Assembly: GCF_023343835.1 (NCBI RefSeq)
Contig: NC_064442.1
Span: 18,090,501-18,154,500, forward strand
Direction of reading: 5' to 3'
From: Lagopus muta
Taxonomy: Eukaryota > Chordata > Aves > Galliformes > Phasianidae
Length of the DNA: 64,000 nt
The notes below the pieces were generated by a model that was not told the DNA's origin, did not search any database, and saw only the letters and a list, made by a program, of their open reading frames with translations. Below, piece after piece: positions 27,581-36,696 of this stretch. The position numbers were made by a program, and so were the translations under genes. Position 1 is the first letter of the stretch, and every line of letters begins with the position of its first letter.

Positions 27581-28619
27581 GGATGGGAAGTGAGATGGAG
27601 TAGAAAGCAGATCTTTGAGATATTGCTGAAAGCACAGCTTTTTAGGGTATTTTTTTCTTGCTCTGTTGCTGTTTCTTAACATAATTCTCTGCAGGTTTTC
27701 CCCCACTGGCTGGGACCTGAGGCGCTTCCTGGCTCAGCACATCTTTCTGCATTCCCTCGTCCCTCCCTTTAGGGAGAGGAGGAATTGATAAACTGGTGGG
27801 AAAGAAGAAAAACTGACTGGCACTCCAATCAAAATACAAAAGAAACAGAAAGAAACGGCTGTGAAAAGAAGCGCTGCTTAATGAGGAATTACATCTGTGC
27901 CAGTGAGTCACGGCAGGGAGGCTGCACAGCAGCAATGGGCACCTGGGATGGTGAGGATCACGCAGGAGCCTTCGGCCTCACTTGCTTTATGGTGGGGCAT
28001 CCAGAAAAACACAGATCCATCGTAGGGATGATGAGAGTTGGGTGCCCCATGGCAGGACCCCAACCCCAAAGACCCGTGGGCATCCAGAGTGCACCCAAAG
28101 CACCACCCGGGGCTGGGCTTTGGCTCGGGGTGAGCTCAGGGAGCCCTGGGTGAAGGACGAGTCAGGTCGGGCGCCAGCCAAAAAGTGTGCTCAGCACTTC
28201 TGCACGCAGCCGAGGGGAGGCAATATATCAGACACGTAGGCGCACGCTGCTTTGCCTCGCGTAGACCTGGGATTGCCACCTATCGTCCGGGTTCTGCACG
28301 GGGAAATCTCGCCTGCAGCCCCGCTGAATCCCTTCCAGCCCCATCCTTTTCCTTTCTCCCTTGTTTTCCTCCAAACCAGCCACGCTCAGCCCTGTGGTGC
28401 TGCTTCTCCTCCTGCCCTTTTGCTGCATGATGCCTTCGTGCTCGATCCGTCTTTGTTTTTTAGCCACTCCTCCAAAAACTGCACCAAACCTCACAGCGGC
28501 GGGGTGCGTTTTGCACCCTGATGGTGTCGTCAGAGCGGGGACAAGCGGAGCCCACCAGCATCCAGCCCCATCCCCAGCCGTGCCTCAGTTTCCCCTCATT
28601 TATTCTAAAGGCTTTCCCG

Positions 28620-28865
28620 GCTCCTTTAAGCCCCCCCCGCCCGCCGAGGCTCGGCCCCTTTCTCTGACACAGCAGCCGAACCGGGAGCCGCGGGGAGGCT
28701 GCGGCCGGGCCGGGGCCGGGCGCCCACCGCCGCTCCCCCCCCCGCCCCATGGCTCTGCCCGGGGCGCCGGGAGCCGCCCGCCCCGCTCCGCCCCCCCGGA
28801 GCCCAGGGGGCGGCCGGCCCTGAACCGGCATCGCTACCGCCGGTCGGTCCCGGGGGGAGTAAAGG
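28620..28865 (+). promoter_or_regulatory. INSYN1: CpG island, probable INSYN1 promoter
   Basis: Very GC-rich sequence dense in CG dinucleotides ('ggccgggccggggccgggcg', 'ccgccggtcggtcccggggg') stands out sharply from its surroundings. It lies 1.4-1.6 kb upstream of the INSYN1 start codon and 0.7 kb upstream of a strong splice donor at 29,572. I see no TATA box. The transcription start and its strand are inferred, not shown. Confidence 0.65.
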
Positions 28866-28904
28866 GAGGGGGAATGGGGAGAAACGGGAGGGGGATGCGG
28901 GAAT

Positions 28905-29185
28905 AGGGGATGGACGATGTGGGAACCGGGGATGTGGGAACAGGGGATGGAGGAATGGAGGATGCGGGTACCAGGGATGAGGATACCAGGAATGTGAGCA
29001 CCACGGATGTGGGTACCGGGGATGCAGGTACCAGGGTGGTGAGCACCAGGGATGGAGGATACAAGCACTGGGGGCAGAGGATGCAGATACCAAGGATCAA
29101 GGATTCAGGGATGCAGGTGGAGGGGATGGAGGATGTAAGCACTGGGATGGAGGATTCAAGTAGCAGGGATGCAAGATGAGAGTAA
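28905..29185 (+). repeat. 15-base minisatellite, left arm
   Basis: Fifteen to eighteen imperfect copies of ATGCGGGTACCAGGG run head to tail, interspersed with variants such as ATGAGGATACCAGGA and ATGTGAGCACCACGG. The unit length is a multiple of three, so the array creates open frames rich in Asp, Gly and Thr that are not genes. The same unit appears in the opposite orientation at about 32,280-32,650. Confidence 0.9.
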
Positions 29186-29199
29186 CGGGTTCAGAGGAT

Positions 29200-29571
29200 G
29201 CAATCACACCAGTCTTCCCTACCGTGCCCCCCCTCCCCACTCTGCCTCAGTGCATTTCCCTACCTCCTGAGGGAAGAGATGGGGCTGAGGGGGCGTTTTG
29301 ATTGACCCCCCTTAAAGTGGAGGGCTCCCAAGGGATGTCCCCTTCCCCCAGAACCCGCAGGTAACATCTCACCCCTTCTGACAGCAGCCAAGAGAAGGTG
29401 GCCCCCGGCCTCCACGTAGAAGCCCTGAGGGAGGAGGAAGAGGAGGAGGAAGAGGAGGAGGGGGAAGAAGGAAGAAAAAAAAAATAATAAAAGGACGAGG
29501 AAGAGCTTGGAGTGGAGCCAGGTGCTGGAAAAGGGCGATCTGAATCTGGCTGCCTGCTCACCTCTGCGCCG
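29200..29571 (+). other. INSYN1: Candidate noncoding exon 1 of INSYN1 (3' end)
   Basis: A consensus donor (GCCG|GTAAGTTCC) at 29,571/29,572 follows the CpG island and precedes the start-codon exon, as expected for a 5' leader exon. The 5' boundary is not visible; 29,200 is a placeholder and the exon may begin in the CpG island. The best matching acceptor is at 29,751/29,752 (TATCCCTGCAG|GAGGG), preceded by a pyrimidine-rich stretch. Confidence 0.5.
29426..29495 (+). repeat. (GGA)n / purine tract
   Basis: An imperfect GAGGAGGAAGAG run passes into a GAAGAAGG and then an A-rich stretch. It lies inside the proposed noncoding first exon of INSYN1, so it would be in the 5' leader. Confidence 0.8.
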
Positions 29572-29577
29572 GTAAGT

Positions 29578-29625
29578 TCCCAGGTTGTCTGTCTGTCCAT
29601 CTGTCTGCCTGTCCGTCCATCTGGC
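29578..29625 (+). repeat. (CTGT/CCATCTGT)n microsatellite
   Basis: Tetranucleotide-like run of GTCTGTCTGTCCATCTGTCTG type that starts just after the proposed INSYN1 exon 1 donor. A related run (CCATCYGT) sits at 35,872-35,903, at the end of the next intron. Confidence 0.8.
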
Positions 29626-30245
29626 TCAGCGAGACCCCCGTCTGCATGTCTCAAAGCAAGGGTGGGGGGGTGGTTATACAGAGCCTTCTCCCCTCCCCGT
29701 TTTTCCATCCCCAGCAGGGCTGGCTCCCTCACTGTCTGTCTATCCCTGCAGGAGGGAAACCCGGAGCCCCTCAGCACCGCTTCGCATCGGAGCCACCGGC
29801 CCTGGAGCGAGGGCCCAACGTGGGGTGGCTGCACCATTCCTGGGGGGCACCCGGCCCTGCATCACCTTCCCCATCCCCAACGAGCAGGAAAAGCTCCATC
29901 CGCCGGATTTTAGCTTCCTGGGACATCCAAGGGACTCATCCTCCTCCTCCATGGTCCCCCTGTGCATCCCCACGGCCGCCGGCTGAGCCCCCCCTCACCC
30001 ACCGCCCGGCTCTGCATGCTGCCTGGAGCAGCCCCCAGCCGTCCTGCTGCTCCACACCGCGGCTCGGAGCCCCCCGACAACGGCCTCGGTGGTGAGGCGG
30101 GGAGGCCAGCAGGGACTCCTGGGGAGCGTTAAGATGGTGAGAGCTCTCCGGCCGAGAGGGGCTGCGCGGACGCCAGGCCACCAGGTTTGGGGGTCGCAGG
30201 ATGGACAGAGCCCTTGGGGCCGGGAGCCGAGGCCGGTAGGAAAGG

Positions 30246-30428
30246 ATGGACTCCCGGAGCTGCCAGGACAGGCAGCCCAGTGACCCCCCCAGCAGCAGCA
30301 GCAGCAATTGTAGCAGCGGCAAAAGCGAAGGCGAGAGGGAGAGGATCCGCAGCCGGATGAAAATGGTCATCGGGCAACTGGAAGGCATCTTGCAGGAGCT
30401 CAAGGAGGTCGCCAAGGAGCTCCGGGAG
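30246..30428 (+). CDS. INSYN1: INSYN1 coding exon 1
   Basis: 61 codons from ATG to a phase-0 donor (CGGGAG|GTAGGAG). It encodes a Ser-rich start and most of the helical segment. The exon probably begins at 29,752 as 5' leader. A perfect (AGC)5 at 30,291-30,305 encodes serines 16-20. Confidence 0.95.
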
Positions 30429-33400
30429 GTAGGAGAGGGTGTCGGGTGGGATGCAGCACAGGGGTACAAGGAGACGGGGTGATTGAGGCTGCACCCTGTC
30501 CCAGCCCCGTCCTCACCAGCATCACTTCCAAAAAGTGGGGGGAAATAAGCCAGGTTTGGAGAAATTTGTTGTTGACCTTGATGCTTGGGGCCATGCTGCC
30601 CCGTCCCCATAGATGCTGGGAGAGAGCTTGGAGCACAGAGCTGAAGCTGGGCAAATCTTGGGGAAACTGGGGTGCTCTGATGCTCTGTCCTGGGAGGGTT
30701 CTGTTTCAAAGCACAGGGGTGGATGGAGAGGAGGTGACAGATCCCTCGTGCTGGTGACCCAGGGGTGGCGACTCTGTGAAGGGAGACACAGCAGAAGGCT
30801 CTTTTCTGCAGGCAAAAAATGTGTATATATCCATACAAAGTGTGGTTTGAGCTTCCAGTTGGTCCAGAGATGCAGTGATGGGGAATTTAATTGTGGAAGG
30901 GCTGCACAGCCCCAGTGTGTTTGGGAAGCGGACCTGTTTGTGGCCATGAGCTGTGGACTTCTTGATTGGGAACGTGGTGGTGGCTTTGAGCATGGCTTAG
31001 TTTTGGGATGGGGCCGATGGCTGTGTGCCCTGAGCCAAGTGTGGCTGGGTTGTTGGAATGGGTGAGGGCTCATTTCCGTGAGGGATAGGAAGAAATTAGT
31101 GCAGGTTTTGCTGGGGGGTCATGGATAGAGACTGTGTGGGGGTCACGCGAAGGCCCCAGAAGCCAGCTGGAGCTCTTGGGATGCAGGTGGACTGACAGCA
31201 TAGTTAGTGTAGATGTGGCCATGCTCAGGGAGGTGTGACACCTACCAGCATGAAGCTTTTCCTGGGGCCTTCGTTGGGATAGCTCTGCTCATTCCATGGG
31301 GCTTTAGAGAGGTCAGTCCCCTGGGAAAGCCAGCTCTGGTCCCCAGGTGATGCCACATCCCAGTTCATCGCCCCACCAGAGCTCTTATTCCTTTGCAGAA
31401 AGCAAACCTAAGCACACCAAGGGTAGAAAGGCCCCTGGTTCCTTCAGCTCCAAAGGGACAGCCCAGAACCCCTCTGACAAATCCCTGACATACTGAAAAT
31501 AGTAATAATAATAATAATAATAATATAATAATAATAATCAGGAGGCAGAGCTGTTTTCTGTTTGATCTGAACTCACTTTGCTCTCCTCTTGGAGCTTCGA
31601 GAGGCCTTTAAAAATGGCAATTCACAGCTGCTTCAGTGCCCCTTTCATAAAGCCCATGTATTTAAAGCCAGGAGAGACCTCTGCATGCACCTGAGCATCC
31701 TTTCTGAGTGCTTCAGAGCTTAACTCTTTGGTCTCCATTCAACTTTTGGGCCTGTAAAGTCCTTTAGCATCCCTGCAGCACCCTTGATAGGCTGCTCAAT
31801 CCAGGTGGGGAAGAGGAGAAGGTGGTCTGAGGACACAGGGCAGGTGTGAGGGGCTCTGGAGAGGTTCATCCATTCCAGGAGTTGCAGGAGGAGACAAGCA
31901 GGACAGGGGACAACTTATTTGCACCCAAGGGGTGCATCCCAAGCTGCCTGCAGCACAAATCTGACGACCAGCCGTAGGGTTCTGGGGACATCTATCTTCT
32001 CCTCTTCTCTCTCTGCACCCATCCCTGCTCATTCCTCACTCCTGATATTGTTTTCTCTCTGAAGGCTGTCATTCCAGATGTCCATTGTATCGGGGATGCT
32101 GTTTTACCAGTCTTTTCTCCCACTCTCCCTCCCTCCCTCTTCCCTTTTGTGTATATAATTATTCTCCAGCGCTCCACGACAGGGCTGTATTATGTGAGGG
32201 GAAAATGATTATTAAATCTTCGTCTGAGATCGCACACTGGAAGTAAAAATTACACAGGAGGCCAGGACCAAATGTGCTTCCGCTGAGCAGGATCCACATC
32301 CTCTGCCCTTGGTACCTGTATCCTCCATCCTTGGTACCCATATGTTTGGTACCCACGTCCCTGGTACCCGTATCCTCCATCCTCCATACCTGCACCACTG
32401 GTACAAACTCTGGTCCCCACATCCTCCATCCCTGGTGCCTGCATCCTTCTTATACAGCCCTAGTACCCTCATCCTCCATCCCTGGTGCCTGCATCCTTCT
32501 TATACAGCCCTACTACCCTCATCCTACATCCCTGGTGCCTGCATCCTTCTTATACAGCCCTAGTACCCTCATCCTCCATCCCTGGTGCCTGCATCCTTCT
32601 TTCCTGCATCCTTCATCCTTGATACCCAAATCCCCGGTACCTGCATTCCTATGGGATGCACAGCAGGAAGAGGTGATGCCATCTGTGCACAACTCCAGGT
32701 GTGCATACAAGCCCCCTAAAATCTCACAGAGTGTCCCATCATACCTGTACCCCCGGGGGTAGGCGATACCCGGTCATCCCCTGCTCCTCCCTTTGGAGGC
32801 AGGAAAGGTTGCAGTACAATACTTTAAAATAAAATACTTTAATGATGTTGTAATTGATAGGTGATTATCTGGCAACGCTTTGGAAAGTTCTTGGTGAGAG
32901 GGTAGCTTGCTATTCTAACAGCACATTTCAAAGATGTGTGTGATGAGTTTGAACTCTTTAGTGGCTGATGATACAGCAAATGGTCCAGAGATGCTCGATG
33001 CACTGGAACAGACAACACAGTGTGCTCATTTATACGTGTCAGCTTGGGCAGAGAGGCCACTGTCACCCAGCTTCTCCTTGCAAGCGAGCTCCTATTAATC
33101 ATTTATTCATTATTAAACATCTACCTCCCCTTCACTGAAAAGTGTTTGGGGAGACGTGGGAAGGTCCCTTCTGCAGGGCTGCAGGGTCATGGGGCTGCTG
33201 GAGTCTTAGGGCTGCTCCTTTTCCCAATGGAGGGATGGATTTTCAATTCAGGGATGATTCAGAGTGCAGTGCTGGGAACGGGGCGCAAAAACCACCGCTC
33301 CTCTCTCAGAACCGGTGCTTTGCCCCACGCTGTGAGAGCACTGGGGTGGGATGACACACGCACAGGCACAGCTCGCCCGTCACCGAACCAAAAGCTCCCC

Positions 33401-36400
33401 GCTGCCCCCCGCTTTGATCCCACCGCTGCTCCACTTCAAAGGCTGCGACGCCAGGGCCGTGAGATTGCGGCACTTTGATGGTGAGCATCTCCCTGCTCCT
33501 TCCATCCGCTCCTGGAGGTGCATTATCCATCGCCGCCCGCATCGGGGAGAGCGCACCGCCCGCTCGGACGCAGCCTTTGAAGTCCCCTCTTGTCCTCCCG
33601 CGTCATCCGCCGGCTCCCCAACAGCTCTGCTGAGTTGTCAGAAGAAATTATCTGGCGAATAGGAAACAGCGCGGGCACTGTGTCGAAACGCGAGCCGTTG
33701 CAGCCAAGCTGGTGACCGAAACTCCGTTTAAAAAGAATTAATGAAACAAAGCAACGGCGCTCCAGTTGTTGGTCACCCCTTGGCAGGTACCCAGCTGGGA
33801 AGGGAACCTGCTGGGTGCACAGATGTTAGCTTTAAAAAAGCTCCCTGTGCTGTTCTGCTGGGTGGGCGCCCAGGGTGGGGAGCGTCCAGGGCTCCCAGTT
33901 GGGGTGATTGGAGGCGGCTGGTCAGTCAGCCCAGCTCCATCAATTTGCACAGAAACATTAGGGTTGAAAAAGATCTCCAAGATCACCAAGCCCAACCCCA
34001 GCCCACCACGTCCCTCAGTGCCACATCTCCACATTTCCTGAACACCTCCAGGGACGGTGACAGCAACACCTCCCTGGGCAGCCAATGCATCACCACTCTT
34101 TCTAATGTCCAAACTGAAGCTCCCCTGGCGCAATGTGAGGCTATCGCACGCCATCCTATAGGTGAGGGATGTCCTCTCTTGGCACCCAGCTAACCCCAGT
34201 GGCCCCAGCATCCACATGCAGTTTCCGGGCCCATTCATCACCCCAAAACCCATTCATAGCCATGGGCTCAGGTCTCTCTGCCCCTCCCCATCGCCCCCAT
34301 CCCAGCTCACTCCGCTAAAATCCTCCAACAATCCAAAGAAGCAGAGGGGAAGAAAAGACCAAATCCTGCTTTGCATTCAAATCCTCAGCAGGTACCCAGT
34401 GTCACGGAGGTATTTAACACCCCCCCACCGCCCAGTTAAAATAGAAAGTGCAGGGAAGGGCTCTCCTAAAAATAGAGCTGATGTGACATTAATCCCCACA
34501 AGGACCGCAATGGGGACAGCGGAGACGCGGCTCCTCCTGCCTCCCAGGTGCCAACATCCCCATGGGGGTCCCAGTGGTGGGGAGAAGTGAGGAGGGTCCC
34601 CCAGTTTGGGAAAGGGACCCGGTGCTGTGCTTTCCTGCAAAGAGAGGTGATCTCATTTTAGCAAAGGGCTTCATGAAATCATTTTTCTGCCTTATTAAAA
34701 AATAATAATAACTGGGTGTTTCCCAGGGACAACTCTTTTCCTGAGCTTCTTCCTCATTCTTTCCCGTCACTGAGAAAGAAGAAGTCGCGCAGGCTTCTTT
34801 TCTCTCCTTTTTCACCCAAAGAACAAGAAGGATAAGGAAATAAAAAGCAATCTGGTTGTGCTTTGGGAGCATTTCTCATTTGAGATGTTTCTTGTGGGTG
34901 CTGCAGCTCCAGCCAGGGGCCCCAGCTTGCTCTTGGCATCCTCTAAAGCCAGAGCCTGGAGAATGGATAGTGATCACATTGTGTCCTTCAGATGAGCCCC
35001 TGGCTGCTGGACAGTTTTAGGGTGCATTTATAGCATTTTAATATTTCACCCGACCCTCTGACTCAAAGCTGAGGATGCACAGAACGAGGGCATGGGATAG
35101 AAACCAAGGAAAAGCCTCTGTGATGAAAATGGGATGGAAGGTTGAAGCCTGAGGATTTAGTTTCCTCCAAAAGTGTTCAAAAACTTGTGTCATGAAGTCT
35201 ATAGAAATGATGGGGGAATGGTTTAGCACTGGGATTGTTTGTTCTCAGTGGATGAGGAGAGACCAACAGCCTTGGGCATGATGCTGGTGGAGATACAGCA
35301 AGGATTGGTGGCAGATTGTGGAGGAGGAGATGAAAGTGTCAGGCAGGACATTGAGTGTGGATTTGTCTTCCGTCCTTATTTTGGGAAGCTCGTGGTTTAC
35401 TTCCACCAGGAAACAACATGTGGGTGGGCTGAGGGATGAGAAGGAAGGGCAAAGCAATCATGAAAAGCAACCCTACAAAGGACGTGGAGACAGATTTGGA
35501 CACCATGGGGCACCACTCTGTCCCCAGGATGCCGTGCTCTCACTGGCTCTTGATACATCAAGCACTTTGTTAGTGATGGGGGAGCATTCATCATGCAACC
35601 TTAGGATGGCCTGCTTCACTTTCCCCACTTGGGGAGCTGAGATACTGGGAGAAGAAGGCAGGCAGTTTTTACTGCTGTTTCCCCATGGTGGAGTGTAAGG
35701 GATGCCACGTGCATGGGGATTTGGGGTGTTTACTGCCTTCTGACCCCCCTCTATGCGGTCCAAAGCTTATTGGGGGTCCCCAGAAAATAGCAGGGAGCTA
35801 CTTGGGCACCACGAGTATCCCAGAGTCACCATGCCATTGGGTGGGCTTCTTCCTCCTCCCGCTAAGGGCCGATCCATCCGTCCATCTGTCCGTCCATCTG
35901 CCCACAGGTAGTGAGCCAGATCGACCGGCTGACGTCCGACTTCGAGTTCGAGCTGGAGCCGGATGATTGGACGACAGCGACGGCCAGCAGCACCTCCAGC
36001 AGCGAGAAAGGGGGGGTCTCCTTCGAGCTGGGACCCCTCGACTTCGCAGCGGCCGACATCCTGTCCGACAGCTGGGAATTCTGCTCATTCCTGGATACCT
36101 CCACCCCATCAGACCAAGGCGACGGCCCCGACCCCCCACGGCCTCAGCCCCCGCCGTGCCGCCAGCCCGACTACCGGCTGATGAACGGCGGGGTGCCCAT
36201 CGCCAACGGGCCCCGAGGGGGCACCCCGGACTCATCCAGCGAGGAGGCATTCGCTCCCCAACAGAAAGGTCCCCATCACCGGACAGCCGGCACGAGGGAG
36301 CGGGTCCGCTTCAGCGACAAGGTGCTGTACCACGCCTTGTGCTGCGACGATGATGGGGATGGTGCCGACGAAGCGTCCCCAAACGAGGACGGCACCGAGG

Positions 36401-36585
36401 AGCGGGGCCTCAAGGTGACCCCGAAGAACCAACCGTCTGTCGGTGGCAATGGTGGTGGCACTACTGGAGGGCCACCGGCGCGGCGGCTGATGAGGAACAG
36501 CAGCACGCAGACTGTGGCCGACAAAAGCACCCAGACGGTGCTGCCTTACATCCCGGCCAAACAGAAACTCAAAACGAAAAACTGA
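30246..36585 (+). CDS. INSYN1: INSYN1, inhibitory synaptic factor 1 (two coding exons)
   Basis: Coding exons join 30,246-30,428 and 35,908-36,585, giving 286 residues (human about 293). Recognised from family hallmarks: the RMKMVIGQLEGIL helix and ELKEVAKELRE (about residues 38-61), FELEPDDWTTAT (75-86), ADILSDSWEFCSFLD (110-124), DYRLMNGG (149-156), TPDSSSEEAF (167-176), RVRFSDKVLYHALCC (193-207), and a C-terminal NSSTQT...KSTQTVLPY (258-275). The start has a good Kozak context (A at -3, G at +4). INSYN1 (formerly C15orf59) is a cytoplasmic protein of the inhibitory postsynapse linked to gephyrin and the dystroglycan complex. It has no signal peptide or membrane segment; residues about 30-70 look like a coiled coil. 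It is convergent with the ZP3-family gene. A serine run near the N terminus (16-20) comes from an AGC repeat. Identification is firm. Confidence 0.97.
31498..31540 (+). repeat. (AAT)n microsatellite
   Basis: About thirteen ATA/AAT units with one deletion interruption, inside the INSYN1 intron. Probably polymorphic. Confidence 0.9.
32280..32420 (-). repeat. 15-base minisatellite, right arm (inverted)
   Basis: Units such as TTGGTACCCATATGT and CTGGTACCCGTATCC are the reverse complement of the ATGCGGGTACCAGGG unit at 28.9-29.2 kb. Related units resume at about 32,620-32,650 (GATACCC, CCCCGGTACCTGCATTCC) after the 50-base block. Confidence 0.88.
32421..32620. repeat. 50-base tandem repeat, four copies
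   Basis: Four copies start at 32,421, 32,471, 32,521 and 32,571 with an exact 50-base period; the fourth is only partly similar after its first 30 bases. Each begins ATCCTCCATCCCTGGTGCCT and contains CTTCTTATACAGCCCTA. The first three copies differ at only a few sites, so the expansion is recent. The unit embeds the 15-base motif, so it is a higher-order repeat grown from that family. Confidence 0.92.
33945..34125 (-). mobile_element. CR1 LINE fragment, inverted, in INSYN1 intron
   Basis: Inverted CR1: 'ccacgtccctcagtgccaca', 'catttcctgaacacctccag', 'caacacctccctgggcagcc'. It lies antisense to INSYN1. Confidence 0.88.
35872..35905 (+). repeat. (CCATCYGT)n at the INSYN1 acceptor
   Basis: CCATCCGTCCATCTGTCCGT repeats occupy the place of the polypyrimidine tract immediately before the acceptor AG at 35,906-35,907. 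Confidence 0.85.
35908..36585 (+). CDS. INSYN1: INSYN1 terminal coding exon
   Basis: 225 codons plus TGA, beginning VVSQIDRLTSDF directly in phase with the first coding exon. It encodes the acidic and Ser-rich middle, the conserved RVRFSDKVLYHALCC block and the double STQT C terminus. A Gly/Pro-rich stretch (about residues 238-251) is the least conserved-looking part. Confidence 0.97.
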   Translation, partial: VVSQIDRLTSDFEFELEPDDWTTATASSTSSSEKGGVSFELGPLDFAAADILSDSWEFCSFLDTSTPSDQGDGPDPPRPQPPPCRQPDYRLMNGGVPIANGPRGGTPDSSSEEAFAPQQKGPHHRTAGTRERVRFSDKVLYHALCCDDDGDGADEASPNEDGTEERGLKVTPKNQPSVGGNGGGTTGGPPARRLMRNSSTQTVADKSTQTVLPYIPAKQKLKTKN

Positions 36586-36636
36586 CGTCGGTTCCGGCCA
36601 AGGGTTGGGGTTGGGTGTCTTGGGAAGGGATCAGAA

Positions 36637-36683
36637 GTATATATATATATATACATATATAAATATATATTTAAATAAATCGC
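36637..36683 (+). repeat. (TA)n tract in INSYN1 3' UTR
   Basis: An imperfect TA run begins about 50 bases after the INSYN1 stop codon and leads into the AATAAA signals. Confidence 0.88.
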
Positions 36684-36696
36684 TACTACTAATAAA
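36674..36696 (+). terminator. INSYN1: INSYN1 polyadenylation signals
   Basis: Two AATAAA hexamers lie at 36,674-36,679 and 36,691-36,696, about 90-110 bases after the stop codon. A weaker candidate (CAATAAATTG) is near 36,801. If the first two are used, the 3' UTR is only about 130 bases; a longer 3' UTR cannot be excluded. Confidence 0.55.

Larger units (their letters stand above)
1..28600. other. Gene-poor intergenic region
   Basis: No exon with recognisable protein similarity was found on either strand. The stretch holds CR1 tails, an interstitial telomere-like tract, an 18-base minisatellite, microsatellites and homopolymer runs, each listed separately. By synteny with human 15q24 (CD276, INSYN1, TBC1D21, LOXL1), TBC1D21 would lie to the left of INSYN1, but I could not see any of its TBC-domain exons here. 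Several AT-rich blocks rich in TAATTA-type motifs (for example 3,050-3,460 and 15,350-15,440) could be regulatory, but that is only an impression. Confidence 0.7.
30429..35907 (+). other. INSYN1: INSYN1 intron (5.5 kb)
   Basis: The donor GTAGGA at 30,429 and the acceptor CCCACAG ending at 35,907 define it. It contains an (AAT)n microsatellite, the inverted 15-base and 50-base minisatellites at 32.28-32.65 kb, and one inverted CR1 tail at 33.95-34.12 kb. No further coding exon is evident. The last 35 bases are a CCATCYGT repeat that serves as the pyrimidine tract. Confidence 0.9.

Noticed and set aside
1-28600. TBC1D21 or LOXL1 exons expected by synteny
   Set aside because: No open segment matched what I know of these proteins, so they probably lie outside the window.
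29936-30838. 300-residue open frame on the minus strand
   Set aside because: It is antisense to the INSYN1 start exon and CpG-rich leader. Stops are rare there because of base composition, and no protein family is recognisable.
32421-32620. CRISPR-like array
   Set aside because: The copies are contiguous 50-base tandem repeats without unique spacers, in a vertebrate intron.
32274-32762. Open frames in the 32-kb region on both strands
   Set aside because: These are products of the 15- and 50-base tandem repeats, with repeated LVPASFLYSPS-like blocks and no start context or family.
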